Positions 23,563-31,086 of a DNA stretch of 43,114 nucleotides are shown here, in pieces. Positions within the stretch are counted from its first letter, which is position 1. Each line of letters opens with the position of its first letter. The translations under genes were made by a program, and so were the position numbers. The notes below the pieces were generated by a model that saw only the letters and a list, made by a program, of their open reading frames with translations, made no database searches and had not been told where the DNA came from. Source of the stretch: an uncultured Acidobacteriota bacterium (GTDB taxonomy: Bacteria > Acidobacteriota > Vicinamibacteria > Fen-336); NCBI GenBank assembly GCA_902826455.1, contig CADEEV010000003.1:140899-184012 (forward strand), given 5' to 3'.

Positions 23563-24483
23563 CTAGAGGCTCTCGAAGTGGGTCAGCTTCTTGAAGAGTC
23601 GGAAGCGCTCGTCGATCTCGGCGCGGGTCAGCGCCACGAGGCGGTCGAGGCTGAAGGCCTCGACGCAGAACGAGGCGAGCGTGCTGCCCATGATCACCGC
23701 GCGGCGCAGGACGTCGTCGCTCTCGTCGGCGGCTCCGGCGAGGTAGCCGATGAAGCCGCCCGCGAAGGTGTCGCCCGCGCCGGTCGGATCGAAGACGCTC
23801 TCGAGGGGATAGGCCGGAGCCGCGAACGAGCCGTGCTCCGAGAACATGAGCACGCCGTGCTCGCCTTTCTTGATCACCAGGATGCTGGGGCCCATGGCGC
23901 GGATCACGCGGGCCGCCTTGACGATGTTCCACTCGCCCGAGAGCTGCCGCGCTTCGGCGTCGTTGATGAGGAGGATGTCGACGCGCTCGAGGGTCTTCTT
24001 GAGCTCCTCGAGGCGGCCCGAGATCCAGAAGTTCATGGTGTCGCAGGCGACGAGGCGCGGCTTCTGGACCTGGTCGAGCACGCTGCGCTGGAGAGCGGGA
24101 TCGATGTTGCCCAGGAAGACGAGCCCGGACCTGCGGTAGCTCTCGGGAATCCGCGGCTTGAAGTGCTCGAAGACGTTCAGGTCGGTGCGGATCGTGTCGC
24201 GGGAGTTGAGGTCGTAGGAGTACTTGCCCTGCCAGTGGAAGGTCTTGCCGGCGGCGCGCTCGAGGCCCGCGACGTCGATGGGGCGTCCCTTGAACGCCGC
24301 GAGCTCCTTGTCGCCGAAGTCATCGCCCACGACGCCCACGAGGTTCACCGGGGCGAAGAACGACGCCGCCACCGAGAAGAACGACGCGCTGCCGCCCAGC
24401 ACCTGCTCCGCCTTGCCGAACGGCGTCTCGACGGTGTCGTACGCGACGCTTCCCACGACCAGGATCGACGTCTCACGGCTCAT
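23563..24483 (-). CDS. PfkB-family sugar/nucleoside kinase
   Basis: This 306-residue ribokinase-fold kinase has LGGSASFFSVAASFF (substrate-binding Gly-Gly region), VVGDDFGDKEL, ILLINDAEARQLSG and the C-terminal signature DPTGAGDTFAGGF with the catalytic Asp. Its ATG shares one base with the MTA phosphorylase stop (TGATG), so the two are translationally coupled. The coupling suggests a substrate linked to methylthioadenosine or adenosine salvage, perhaps a nucleoside or a methylthio-sugar, but classical methylthioribose kinase belongs to another family. Adenosine kinase-like activity is an alternative. The family call is certain; the substrate is not. Confidence 0.9.
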   Translation of the reverse strand: MSRETSILVVGSVAYDTVETPFGKAEQVLGGSASFFSVAASFFAPVNLVGVVGDDFGDKELAAFKGRPIDVAGLERAAGKTFHWQGKYSYDLNSRDTIRTDLNVFEHFKPRIPESYRRSGLVFLGNIDPALQRSVLDQVQKPRLVACDTMNFWISGRLEELKKTLERVDILLINDAEARQLSGEWNIVKAARVIRAMGPSILVIKKGEHGVLMFSEHGSFAAPAYPLESVFDPTGAGDTFAGGFIGYLAGAADESDDVLRRAVIMGSTLASFCVEAFSLDRLVALTRAEIDERFRLFKKLTHFESL

Positions 24484-25364
24484 CACTTGGCTCCCACGGG
24501 CATGTAGCGCCCCACGATCGGGGCGAGGTCTCGCTTCGTCTCTTCGGGCACGAGCTCTGGCGCCGTGAACAGCGCGTGCTGGAGCGCGTGCGCGCACTCG
24601 CAGGCGCGCGCCGCCGGCAGGCGCCGCAGCGTCGCGCGCAGCACGGCCTTCGCCGTCGCCGAGTTGCGGCCCAGGTTGGCGATCACCTGGTCGACGGTCA
24701 CGGCGTCGTGGTCCGGGTGCCAGCAGTCGTAGTCGGTCACCATGGCGAACGTCACGTAGCAGATCTCGGCTTCGCGCGCGAGCTTGGCCTCCTGCAGGTT
24801 CGTCATGCCGATCACGTCCATGCCCCACGACCGGTAGAGCTGGGACTCCGCGACCGTCGAGAAGTGCGGGCCTTCGATGCAGACGTAGGTGCCGCCCCGA
24901 TGGAACGTAGCCCCGGCCTCGGCGCACGCCGCCGCGCCGAGCTCGGAGAGGACGCCGCAGATCGGATGCGCGAAGGCGACGTGGGCCACCAGGCCGCGTC
25001 CGAAGAACGTCGACTTCCGGGTGAGCGTGCGGTCCACGAACTGGTCGGGCAGCACGATGTGGAGCGGCGCGTACGCCTCCTTCAGCGAGCCGACGGCCGA
25101 GATCGACAGGATGCGCTCGACACCCAGCGTCTTCATGGCGAAGACGTTCGCCTGGAAGGGCAGCTCGGTGGGCAGCAACCGGTGGCCGCGGCCGTGGCGC
25201 GGCAGGAACGCCACGCGCCGGCCCTCCAGGGTGCCGACCACGAGCGCGTCGGAGGGCTTGCCGAAGGGCGTGTCGACGACGACCTCGCGCCGGTCGGTGA
25301 AGCCCTCCATGTCGTAGAGGCCGCTGCCTCCGATGATGCCGATCTCCACCCGCTCGGTCGTCAC
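24483..25364 (-). CDS. mtnP: S-methyl-5'-thioadenosine phosphorylase
   Basis: This enzyme splits methylthioadenosine with phosphate to adenine and 5-methylthioribose-1-phosphate, the first step of MTA salvage. The 293-residue protein has the family blocks IGIIGGSGLYDMEGF, VVDTPFGKPSDAL, FLPRHGRGHRLLPTELPF (phosphate and ribose site), YVCIEGPHFSTVAES, MDVIGMTNLQEAKLARE and FAMVTDYDCWH. These fit MTAP better than purine nucleoside phosphorylase. The start is GTG, overlapping the upstream epimerase stop (GTGA). Downstream, the stop overlaps the PfkB kinase start. Neither the MtnA isomerase nor later salvage genes are in the window. Confidence 0.95.
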   Translation of the reverse strand: MTTERVEIGIIGGSGLYDMEGFTDRREVVVDTPFGKPSDALVVGTLEGRRVAFLPRHGRGHRLLPTELPFQANVFAMKTLGVERILSISAVGSLKEAYAPLHIVLPDQFVDRTLTRKSTFFGRGLVAHVAFAHPICGVLSELGAAACAEAGATFHRGGTYVCIEGPHFSTVAESQLYRSWGMDVIGMTNLQEAKLAREAEICYVTFAMVTDYDCWHPDHDAVTVDQVIANLGRNSATAKAVLRATLRRLPAARACECAHALQHALFTAPELVPEETKRDLAPIVGRYMPVGAK

Positions 25365-25768
25365 GCCTCGTCCTCCTTGAGCTCGAGCAGCACGCCCGCG
25401 GCCGAGCGCGGGTGGATGAAGGCGACCCGGCAGCCGCCGGCGCCGATGCGCGGCGTCTCGTCGAGGAGCTGCACGCCCTTCGCCCGCATGTCGGCCATGG
25501 CCGCCTCGATGTCGTCGACCAGCACGCAGACGTGGTGGAGGCCGCTGCGCTTCTCCAGGAACTTCGCGATCGTCGAGGAGGGTGCCGTGGGCTCGAGCAG
25601 CTCGAGGTGCGACTCCCCCACCGGCAGGAACACGGTCTTCACGCGCTCGGTCGCCACGTCGTGGCTGGACTCGACGTGGAACCCCAGGGCCTCGAAGGCC
25701 GTCGTCGCCGCCGAGGCGTCGGGCACGGCGATCCCGAGATGGTCGATCTTGAGCACCCGGAACGTCAT
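25361..25768 (-). CDS. mce: Methylmalonyl-CoA epimerase
   Basis: This 135-residue single VOC-domain protein interconverts (S)- and (R)-methylmalonyl-CoA between propionyl-CoA carboxylase and methylmalonyl-CoA mutase. KIDHLGIAVPD (first metal His), SHLELLEPT, GLHHVCVLVDDIEAAM (second His) and GVLLELKE (Glu ligand) are the family landmarks, and the size is standard. It overlaps both neighbours by 4 bases (meaB stop upstream and mtnP start downstream), so it is tightly coupled. Placement next to meaB supports the function. The mutase subunits are not in this window. Confidence 0.94.
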   Translation of the reverse strand: MTFRVLKIDHLGIAVPDASAATTAFEALGFHVESSHDVATERVKTVFLPVGESHLELLEPTAPSSTIAKFLEKRSGLHHVCVLVDDIEAAMADMRAKGVQLLDETPRIGAGGCRVAFIHPRSAAGVLLELKEDEA

Positions 25769-26673
25769 GCCTGGAGCCCCATCTTCGTCACGACCTCCTC
25801 GGCGGCGCTGAACGGGTCGATCTCGCGTGCCGCCAGGCGATCGACCAGTCGCTTCGACTCGGCCTGGGACAGCACGCGTTCCCGGGCCGCCTGCATCAAG
25901 CGCGTCGTGAGCGCGTCGCGGAACTGCTGCTCGAGCTGCGAGCGCTTCTTGTGGGCGAGCTGTCCGCTGCGATCGGCCTGGTCCAGGAACCTGTCGACGG
26001 CCGCGAGCAGCGTGTCGAGGCCGCGGTCGTCGGTCGCCACGGTCTCGACGATCTCGGGAACGTGGCCCTCCTTGCTCGAGAGCGAGAGCATCGACTGGAT
26101 CTCGGCCACGACGCGCTCCTTGCCCTCGCGGTCGGCCTTGTTCACGACGAAGACGTCGGCGATCTCCATGATCCCCGCCTTCAGTGCCTGGACCTCGTCG
26201 CCGAGGCCCGGGACGAGCACCACGAGGCTCACGTCGGCGGCGCTCACGATGTCGACCTCGTCCTGCCCGACGCCCACGGTCTCGACGAGCACGACGTCCT
26301 TGCCGGCCGCGGCGAGGACCGTGAGCACGTGAGCCGTGGCCGCGGCCAGGCCGCCGAGGTGGCCGCGCGTGGCCATCGACCGGATGAACACGCCGGGATC
26401 CGTCGCGTGGGCCTGCATGCGGATCCGGTCCCCGAGGATGGCGCCGCCGCTGTAGGGCGAGGTGGGATCCACCGCGACGATGCCCACGGTCTTGCCCTGG
26501 CGGCGCAGGTGCGCCGCGAGGCGGTCCACGAGCGTCGACTTGCCGGCCCCCGGCGGGCCCGTGATGCCGAGGACCAGGGTCTTGCCGGTCTTCGCGAAGA
26601 GGGCGGCGATCAGGGCGCGAGCCCCGGCCTCGCCGTCCTCGACGAGGCTGATCGCGCGGGCCACGGAGCGCAC
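25765..26673 (-). CDS. meaB: Methylmalonyl-CoA mutase-associated GTPase MeaB
   Basis: This G3E-type P-loop GTPase guards B12 loading and protects methylmalonyl-CoA mutase. Walker A is GPPGAGKSTLVD, and other family blocks are VAVDPTSPYSGGAILGDRIRM, FIRSMATRGHLGG, VLVETVGVGQDEVDI and NKADREGKE (NKxD). GTG 26673 gives 302 residues. However, the conserved N-terminal helix (ALAAGVLRGD just before RSVARAISLVE) is encoded upstream in the same frame, and no ATG, GTG or TTG reaches it. A CTG at 26718, one base after the acyl-CoA dehydrogenase stop, would restore a 317-residue protein and is a credible true start. The 3' end overlaps the epimerase start. Confidence 0.94.
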   Translation of the reverse strand: MRSVARAISLVEDGEAGARALIAALFAKTGKTLVLGITGPPGAGKSTLVDRLAAHLRRQGKTVGIVAVDPTSPYSGGAILGDRIRMQAHATDPGVFIRSMATRGHLGGLAAATAHVLTVLAAAGKDVVLVETVGVGQDEVDIVSAADVSLVVLVPGLGDEVQALKAGIMEIADVFVVNKADREGKERVVAEIQSMLSLSSKEGHVPEIVETVATDDRGLDTLLAAVDRFLDQADRSGQLAHKKRSQLEQQFRDALTTRLMQAARERVLSQAESKRLVDRLAAREIDPFSAAEEVVTKMGLQA

Positions 26674-26719
26674 GTCGCCGCGCAGGACGCCGGCCGCCAG
26701 GGCCTCGGTGTCGGCCAGG

Positions 26720-27877
26720 CTAGCGCACCATGCCGCGCAGCTTCAGCAGCTCGCGCGAGATCACGAGGCGCTGCACCTCGCTCGTGCCCTCGCCGATGGT
26801 GCCGAGCTTGCTGTCGCGCAGGAAGCGCTCGACGGGGTAGTCCTTCGTGAAGCCGTAGCCGCCGTGGATCTGGATCGCCTCGAGCGCGATCTGCACCGAC
26901 ACCTCGCTCGCGAACAGCTTCGCCATCGAGGACTCGGTGGTGTGCTCGCGCCCCGCGTCCCGCAGCGAGGCGGCGCGGTGCACGAGCAGCCGCGCGGCGT
27001 CGATCTGCACCGCCATGTCGGCGATCTTGAACTGCACGGCCTGGAACTCGGCGATTGCGTGGCCGAACTGCTTGCGGCCCCGCGCGTAGCTCATGGACGC
27101 CTCGAACGCCGCCTGGGCGATGCCGACGGACCAGGCCGCGATGCCGATCCGGCCGCGGTCGAGGATGCGCAGCGTGTCGATGAAGCCGTAGCCCTCGTTG
27201 CCGAGGAGGTTCTCGCCCTTCACCCGCACGTCCTCGAGGATCAGCTCGGAGGTGTCGGAGGAGCGCACGCCGAGCTTGTCCTCCTTCTTGCCCGCCCGGA
27301 AGCCCTTCGTGCCGCGCTCGACTATGAACGCGGAGATCCCCTTGCTGCCCTTGGTCTTGTCGGTCACCGCCATCACGACCGCCGTGTCGGCGACGCTCGC
27401 GTTGGTGATGAACGTCTTCGAGCCGTTCAGGACCCAGTCGGCGCCGTCGCGCACCGCCACGGTCTTCGTGCCGCCGGCGTCGGAGCCCGCGCTGTTCTCC
27501 GTGAGGCCCCAGCAGCCGACCTTCTGGCCCTGGGCGAGCGGCGTCAGGTACTTCTTCTTCTGCGCGTCGTTGCCCGCGAGGAAGATGTGGCCCGAGCACA
27601 GGCTGTGATGGGCGGCCAGGGACAGGGCGACACCCGCGTCGACGCGCGAGAGCTCCTCCATCACGATGGCCCAGTCCACCGTCGACATGCCCGAGCCGCC
27701 GTACTCGGTGGGCCAGGCGACGCCCATCAGACCGAGCTCGCCGAGCTTGGTGAAGATCTCGCGGGGAAACTCCTGCTTCTCGTCCCACTCGCGCGAGTGC
27801 GGCTTGAGCTCGCTCTCCGCGAAGTCGCGCACGGTGTTCTTGAGGAGCTGTTGCTCCTCGTTCAGGGTGAAATCCAC
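26720..27877 (-). CDS. Acyl-CoA dehydrogenase
   Basis: This FAD enzyme makes the first alpha,beta-desaturation of an acyl-CoA and passes electrons to ETF. The start is GTG 27877 (MDFTLNEEQQ, typical N-terminus), with GGAGG 9 bases upstream; the TTG at 27886 overlaps that site and is less likely. The 385 residues contain GCWGLTENSAGSDAGG and KTFITNAS (FAD and substrate contacts), RKQFGHAIAEFQAVQFKIADM, QIHGGYGFTKDYPVERFLRD and IGEGTSEVQ, whose Glu is the usual catalytic base in short-chain enzymes. Its position before meaB and mce suggests a short or branched-chain acyl-CoA whose oxidation yields propionyl-CoA; the exact chain length is inference. It is the first gene of the leftward operon. 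Confidence 0.94.
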   Translation of the reverse strand: MDFTLNEEQQLLKNTVRDFAESELKPHSREWDEKQEFPREIFTKLGELGLMGVAWPTEYGGSGMSTVDWAIVMEELSRVDAGVALSLAAHHSLCSGHIFLAGNDAQKKKYLTPLAQGQKVGCWGLTENSAGSDAGGTKTVAVRDGADWVLNGSKTFITNASVADTAVVMAVTDKTKGSKGISAFIVERGTKGFRAGKKEDKLGVRSSDTSELILEDVRVKGENLLGNEGYGFIDTLRILDRGRIGIAAWSVGIAQAAFEASMSYARGRKQFGHAIAEFQAVQFKIADMAVQIDAARLLVHRAASLRDAGREHTTESSMAKLFASEVSVQIALEAIQIHGGYGFTKDYPVERFLRDSKLGTIGEGTSEVQRLVISRELLKLRGMVR

Positions 27878-27899
27878 GGACCACAACCTCCGATGCGCG

Positions 27900-27914
27900 C
27901 GCCGACAGTCGGCG
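27900..27914. promoter_or_regulatory. Perfect 15-base palindrome, candidate operator
   Basis: CGCCGAC-A-GTCGGCG has 7-base perfect arms around one base. It lies between the divergent acyl-CoA dehydrogenase and aminotransferase genes. It would occupy the -35 region of the rightward promoter and the early transcribed region of the leftward one, a good place for a repressor. No regulator gene is adjacent. Confidence 0.4.
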
Positions 27915-27923
27915 GGACCCCGA

Positions 27924-27933
27924 ATGATACACT
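27924..27933. promoter_or_regulatory. Overlapping divergent -10 boxes (acyl-CoA dehydrogenase / aminotransferase)
   Basis: ATGATACACT carries TATCAT on the minus strand (27924-27929) and TACACT with an upstream TG (extended -10) on the plus strand (27928-27933). Both genes have good ribosome sites (GGAGG and AAGGAGG) some 40 bases away. It is a predicted shared -10 region. Confidence 0.5.
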
Positions 27934-27970
27934 CGCCCCGTTTCCCGAGGTACCAAAGAAGGAGGCCTTC

Positions 27971-29095
27971 ATGGCCGGTTCTCGACTGTCACGTCGGTCG
28001 TTCGCAGCCGCTCTGGGCGCGGGTGTCAGCGGCTCCCTCCTCGCCCCGCGATTCCTACCGGCCGTTCGGGCGGCGGCGCCCGCCGGGCCGATCCGGCTCG
28101 ACTCCAACGAGAACCCCTATGGCCCGTCGGCCCGCGCCCGAGAGGCGATGACCGCGTCCCAGGTCATCGCGTCGCGCTATCCCGACGCAGCCGAGGACAC
28201 GCTCCGCGAGGCGATCGCGCGTCATCACGGCGTGAGCCCGGAACAGGTCGTGCTCGGCTGCGGCTCGGGCGAGATCCTCAAGATGGCCGACATGGCGTTC
28301 CTGGCTCCGGGCCGCACGGTCGTCGTGGCCCAGCCCACCTTCGAGGCCGTGATCCTCTACGCCCGAAGCACGCGGGCCGAAGCGGTGACGGTCCCCCAGA
28401 CCTCCGACTTCCGTCACGACCTGCCGCGCATGGCCGCCGCCTGCGACGCCCGCACGGGCATGGTCTACGTCTGCAATCCCAACAACCCCACCGGAACGAT
28501 CGTCTCGTCGGCCGAGCTCGCGGCCTTCCTCGAGCGCGTGCCCCGCACGGCGACCGTGCTGGTGGACGAGGCCTACCATCACTTCGTCGAGGACAAGAGC
28601 TACGGGACGGTCATCCCCTCGATCGCGAAGCACCCGAACCTCGTCGTGGCCCGCACGTTCTCGAAGATCTACGGGCTCGCCGGCATGCGCATGGGCTACG
28701 CGGTCGCGACGAAGGAGAACGCCGACGCGCTGCGCGACCAGCAGATCTGGAGCAACGGCAACGCGGCCGTGCTCGCCGCCGCGGTCGCTTCCATCGAGGA
28801 CGCGGGCCACGTCACCCAGCAGCGCGACGCGCTGAACGGCACGAAGCGCTACCTGTGCGACGCCTTCGCGAAGGACGGTCGGCGCTTCATCCCGTCCCAC
28901 GCGAACTTCGTGATGGTCGAGGTAGGCAGCGACGTGACGCCGGTCATCGCCGCGTTCAAGGCCCAGGGCATCCATGTGGGCCGCAAGTTCCCCACTATGG
29001 AGACCTGGCTGCGCATCTCGATCGGAACGCAAGCGGAGACCGAGGCCTTCGTGGCCGCCCTGCGGACGATCGTGCCGGCCCGCCGCGCGGCGTGA
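27971..29095 (+). CDS. Tat-exported HisC-like PLP aminotransferase
   Basis: This class I/II aminotransferase of 374 residues resembles histidinol-phosphate aminotransferase but carries a twin-arginine signal (LSRRSFAAALGAGVSGSLL, about 6-24, cleavage near AVRA), so a folded, PLP-loaded enzyme is expected outside the inner membrane. LDSNENPYGPS, VYVCNPNNPTG, VLVDEAYHHF, the PLP lysine in RTFSKIYGLAGMRMGYA (about K232) and WLRISIG are the family blocks. AAGGAGG lies 5 bases before ATG 27971. The stop overlaps the mtgA GTG start (GTGA). A periplasmic amino-group transfer linked to cell-wall synthesis is inference. It is unlikely to be the biosynthetic HisC because of the export signal. Confidence 0.9.
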   Translation: MAGSRLSRRSFAAALGAGVSGSLLAPRFLPAVRAAAPAGPIRLDSNENPYGPSARAREAMTASQVIASRYPDAAEDTLREAIARHHGVSPEQVVLGCGSGEILKMADMAFLAPGRTVVVAQPTFEAVILYARSTRAEAVTVPQTSDFRHDLPRMAAACDARTGMVYVCNPNNPTGTIVSSAELAAFLERVPRTATVLVDEAYHHFVEDKSYGTVIPSIAKHPNLVVARTFSKIYGLAGMRMGYAVATKENADALRDQQIWSNGNAAVLAAAVASIEDAGHVTQQRDALNGTKRYLCDAFAKDGRRFIPSHANFVMVEVGSDVTPVIAAFKAQGIHVGRKFPTMETWLRISIGTQAETEAFVAALRTIVPARRAA

Positions 29096-29874
29096 GAAAG
29101 GCCGTCCTCGGGAGCCTCGCGCTCCTGCTGGCCTACGCGGCTTTCCTGTTCTGGGGTCTGCCCGATCGCGCCCAGGTCCGGGCCCTCGCGAAGAAGAACC
29201 CCGGCAAGACGGCGATCATGCTGCAGCGCGAGGCGGAGGCGAGGGCGGCCCGGCGGCGGCCGCGCTCGCTCCAGACCTGGGTGCCGCTCTCGCGCATCTC
29301 GCGCAACCTCCTGCAGGCGGTGCTCACCGCGGAGGACGCGAAGTTCTTCGGCCACGGCGGCGTCGACTGGGAGGCGATCCAGACCTCCTTCGAGAAGAAC
29401 ATCGAGAAGCGGCGCTTCGCCCAGGGCGGCAGCACGATCACCCAGCAGCTCGCGAAGAACCTGTTCTTCTCGACCCAGAAGAGCGTCACGCGCAAGCTGC
29501 GCGAGTTCATCGTCACCGGCTGGCTCGAGGACGACCTGCGCAAGACGCGCATCCTCGAGATCTACCTGAACGTGATCGAGTGGGGCGACGGGGTGTACGG
29601 ATGCGAGGCCGCCGCGCAGCGCTACTACGGCAAGTCGGCCGCGGCCCTTTCCCCCGAGGATGCGGCCGGCCTCGCCGCCATGATCCCGAACCCGCGCCGC
29701 ATCAACCCGCGCATCGATCCGGCCCGCCACGCCCGGGCCCAGCGCCGCGTGCTCTGGCTGATGGCGCGGGCCGGCTACATGAAGCGCGGCCTCGGGAAGC
29801 TCGGCACCGAGCCGACCCCGGAGCCGGTCGACGACTCCGGCCCCGAGCCCACGGAGCCCGAGGAGACGCCTTGA
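29092..29874 (+). CDS. mtgA: Monofunctional peptidoglycan glycosyltransferase MtgA (GT51)
   Basis: This enzyme polymerises lipid II into glycan strands at the outer face of the inner membrane. The 260-residue protein has one N-terminal membrane anchor (about 5-22) and a GT51 domain. TAEDAKFFGHGGVD (catalytic Glu near residue 81), GGSTITQQLAKNLFF, KLREFIVTGWLE and ILEIYLNVIEWGDGVYGCEAAAQRYYGK are diagnostic. There is no transpeptidase domain, so it is the monofunctional form. The C-terminus is acidic and Pro-rich. It starts with GTG overlapping the aminotransferase stop, and its TGA overlaps the TTG start of the next gene, so all three are translationally coupled. Confidence 0.95.
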   Translation: MRKAVLGSLALLLAYAAFLFWGLPDRAQVRALAKKNPGKTAIMLQREAEARAARRRPRSLQTWVPLSRISRNLLQAVLTAEDAKFFGHGGVDWEAIQTSFEKNIEKRRFAQGGSTITQQLAKNLFFSTQKSVTRKLREFIVTGWLEDDLRKTRILEIYLNVIEWGDGVYGCEAAAQRYYGKSAAALSPEDAAGLAAMIPNPRRINPRIDPARHARAQRRVLWLMARAGYMKRGLGKLGTEPTPEPVDDSGPEPTEPEETP

Positions 29875-30587
29875 TCCGTGCGCTGCGTGCCGCCCTCGCG
29901 AGCGCCGCGCGCCGCCGGCTCGGGGTCCCGACGATGGGCTCGAGCCTCGACCGCCTGCGGCACGCGCTGCCGGGCCTGGGGCGCGCCTGCGACATCGGCG
30001 CGTACCGGGGCGACTTCACGCAGGAGCTCCTCGCGCGCTGGCCCGGTCTCGAGGTCACGTGCCTCGAGCCCCTCGACGCGCGGCGCGACGAGCTGGCTCG
30101 CCGTTTCGCGGGTCGATCGCGCGTGCACGTCCGTGGCGAGCTGCTCGGCGCGACGAGCGGCCGGGAGGTCGACTTCGCCACGCTCGAGACCGCCTCCAGC
30201 GTCCTGCGCGAGCACGTCGACCAGACGATGCCGCGCGTCCGCCGCACCACGGCCGCCCTCGACGACCTGGTGGCGGCCGGCGCGGTTCCGGGGCCGCTGG
30301 AGCTCATCAAGGTCGACGTCCAGGGCTACGAGCTCGAGGTCCTTCGCGGGGCGGAGCGCTGCCTCGCGTCCGCCCAGGTGCTGATACTGGAGCTCAACCT
30401 CCTGGACATCCACGTGGGCGTGCCCCTGATCCACGAGGTCTCCCAGCACCTCGCCCTGCGCTCGTTCGTGATGCACGACATCGCCGGCCTGATGCGGCGG
30501 CCGCTGGACGCGGCGCTCTGGCAGGTCGACGCCGTCTTCGTCCGGACCGATTCGCCGCTCCGCGCCGACAAGCGCTGGGGCGCCTGA
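29871..30587 (+). CDS. FkbM-family SAM-dependent methyltransferase
   Basis: This 238-residue Rossmann-fold methyltransferase has an SAM-binding block CDIGAYRGDFTQELL with the acidic EPLDARRDELARRF following, and an FkbM-type LIKVDVQGYELEVLRGAERCL and LILELNLLDIHVG. FkbM proteins usually O-methylate sugars or other metabolites. The TTG start at 29871 overlaps the mtgA stop (TTGA), with GAGGAG about 6 bases upstream. Its place in the operon behind a peptidoglycan polymerase suggests a cell-envelope substrate, but this is inference. The N-terminus is Arg/Ala-rich, with no signal peptide. Confidence 0.87.
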   Translation: MIRALRAALASAARRRLGVPTMGSSLDRLRHALPGLGRACDIGAYRGDFTQELLARWPGLEVTCLEPLDARRDELARRFAGRSRVHVRGELLGATSGREVDFATLETASSVLREHVDQTMPRVRRTTAALDDLVAAGAVPGPLELIKVDVQGYELEVLRGAERCLASAQVLILELNLLDIHVGVPLIHEVSQHLALRSFVMHDIAGLMRRPLDAALWQVDAVFVRTDSPLRADKRWGA

Positions 30588-30606
30588 AGGGTTAGGATCG
30601 CCCTCC

Positions 30607-31086
30607 ATGGATCATCGCTGTCCCCAGTGCGGAACGCGGCTGCCGGCAGGCGTGCCGGCCTGGGCCCACCACCTGACCGTCGCGTCGGCCATGACGTCGG
30701 CGCCCGTCACCCTCGGCCCCGAGGAAACCCTGATGAAGGCCGTCGAGGTGATGCGCCTCCACGGCATCCGGCGCATCCCGATCGTGCTCGGCGACGACCT
30801 GGTGGGCCTGCTCGTGGAGGGCGACCTGAAGCGCGCCCAGCCTTCGACGCTCTCGGACTCCCAGGAGGAGTTCAACCAGATCATGGAGTCGACGACGGTC
30901 TCGCGGATCATGATCAACAAGCCGATCACGGTCGACGAGACGCTGCCGCTGGTCGCGGCGGCCGAGACGCTCCACGAGACGAAGTACGGCGCGCTGCCGG
31001 TCGTGCACAACGGCCGGCTGGTCGGCATCCTCACGGACAACGACCTCATCCGCTGCCTGGCCGAGCTGCTCCAGCAGGGCGGCTAG
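30607..31086 (+). CDS. Tandem CBS-domain protein with N-terminal CxxC motif
   Basis: This 159-residue protein has two CBS domains (about 24-80 and 95-157): VASAMTSAPVTLGPEETLMKAVEVM, HGIRRIPIVL, VSRIMINKPITVDETLPLVAAAE and YGALPVVHNGRLVGILTDNDLIRCL. Together they form a Bateman module that binds adenosyl nucleotides and senses energy state. The first 25 residues hold a half zinc-ribbon (CPQCG) followed by HH at about 21-22, which may complete a metal site or be shared between subunits of a dimer. A TAGGAT sequence at 30593-30598 is a weak -10 candidate. The stop overlaps that of the convergent EamA gene by 4 bases. The regulated target is unknown. Confidence 0.9.
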   Translation: MDHRCPQCGTRLPAGVPAWAHHLTVASAMTSAPVTLGPEETLMKAVEVMRLHGIRRIPIVLGDDLVGLLVEGDLKRAQPSTLSDSQEEFNQIMESTTVSRIMINKPITVDETLPLVAAAETLHETKYGALPVVHNGRLVGILTDNDLIRCLAELLQQGG

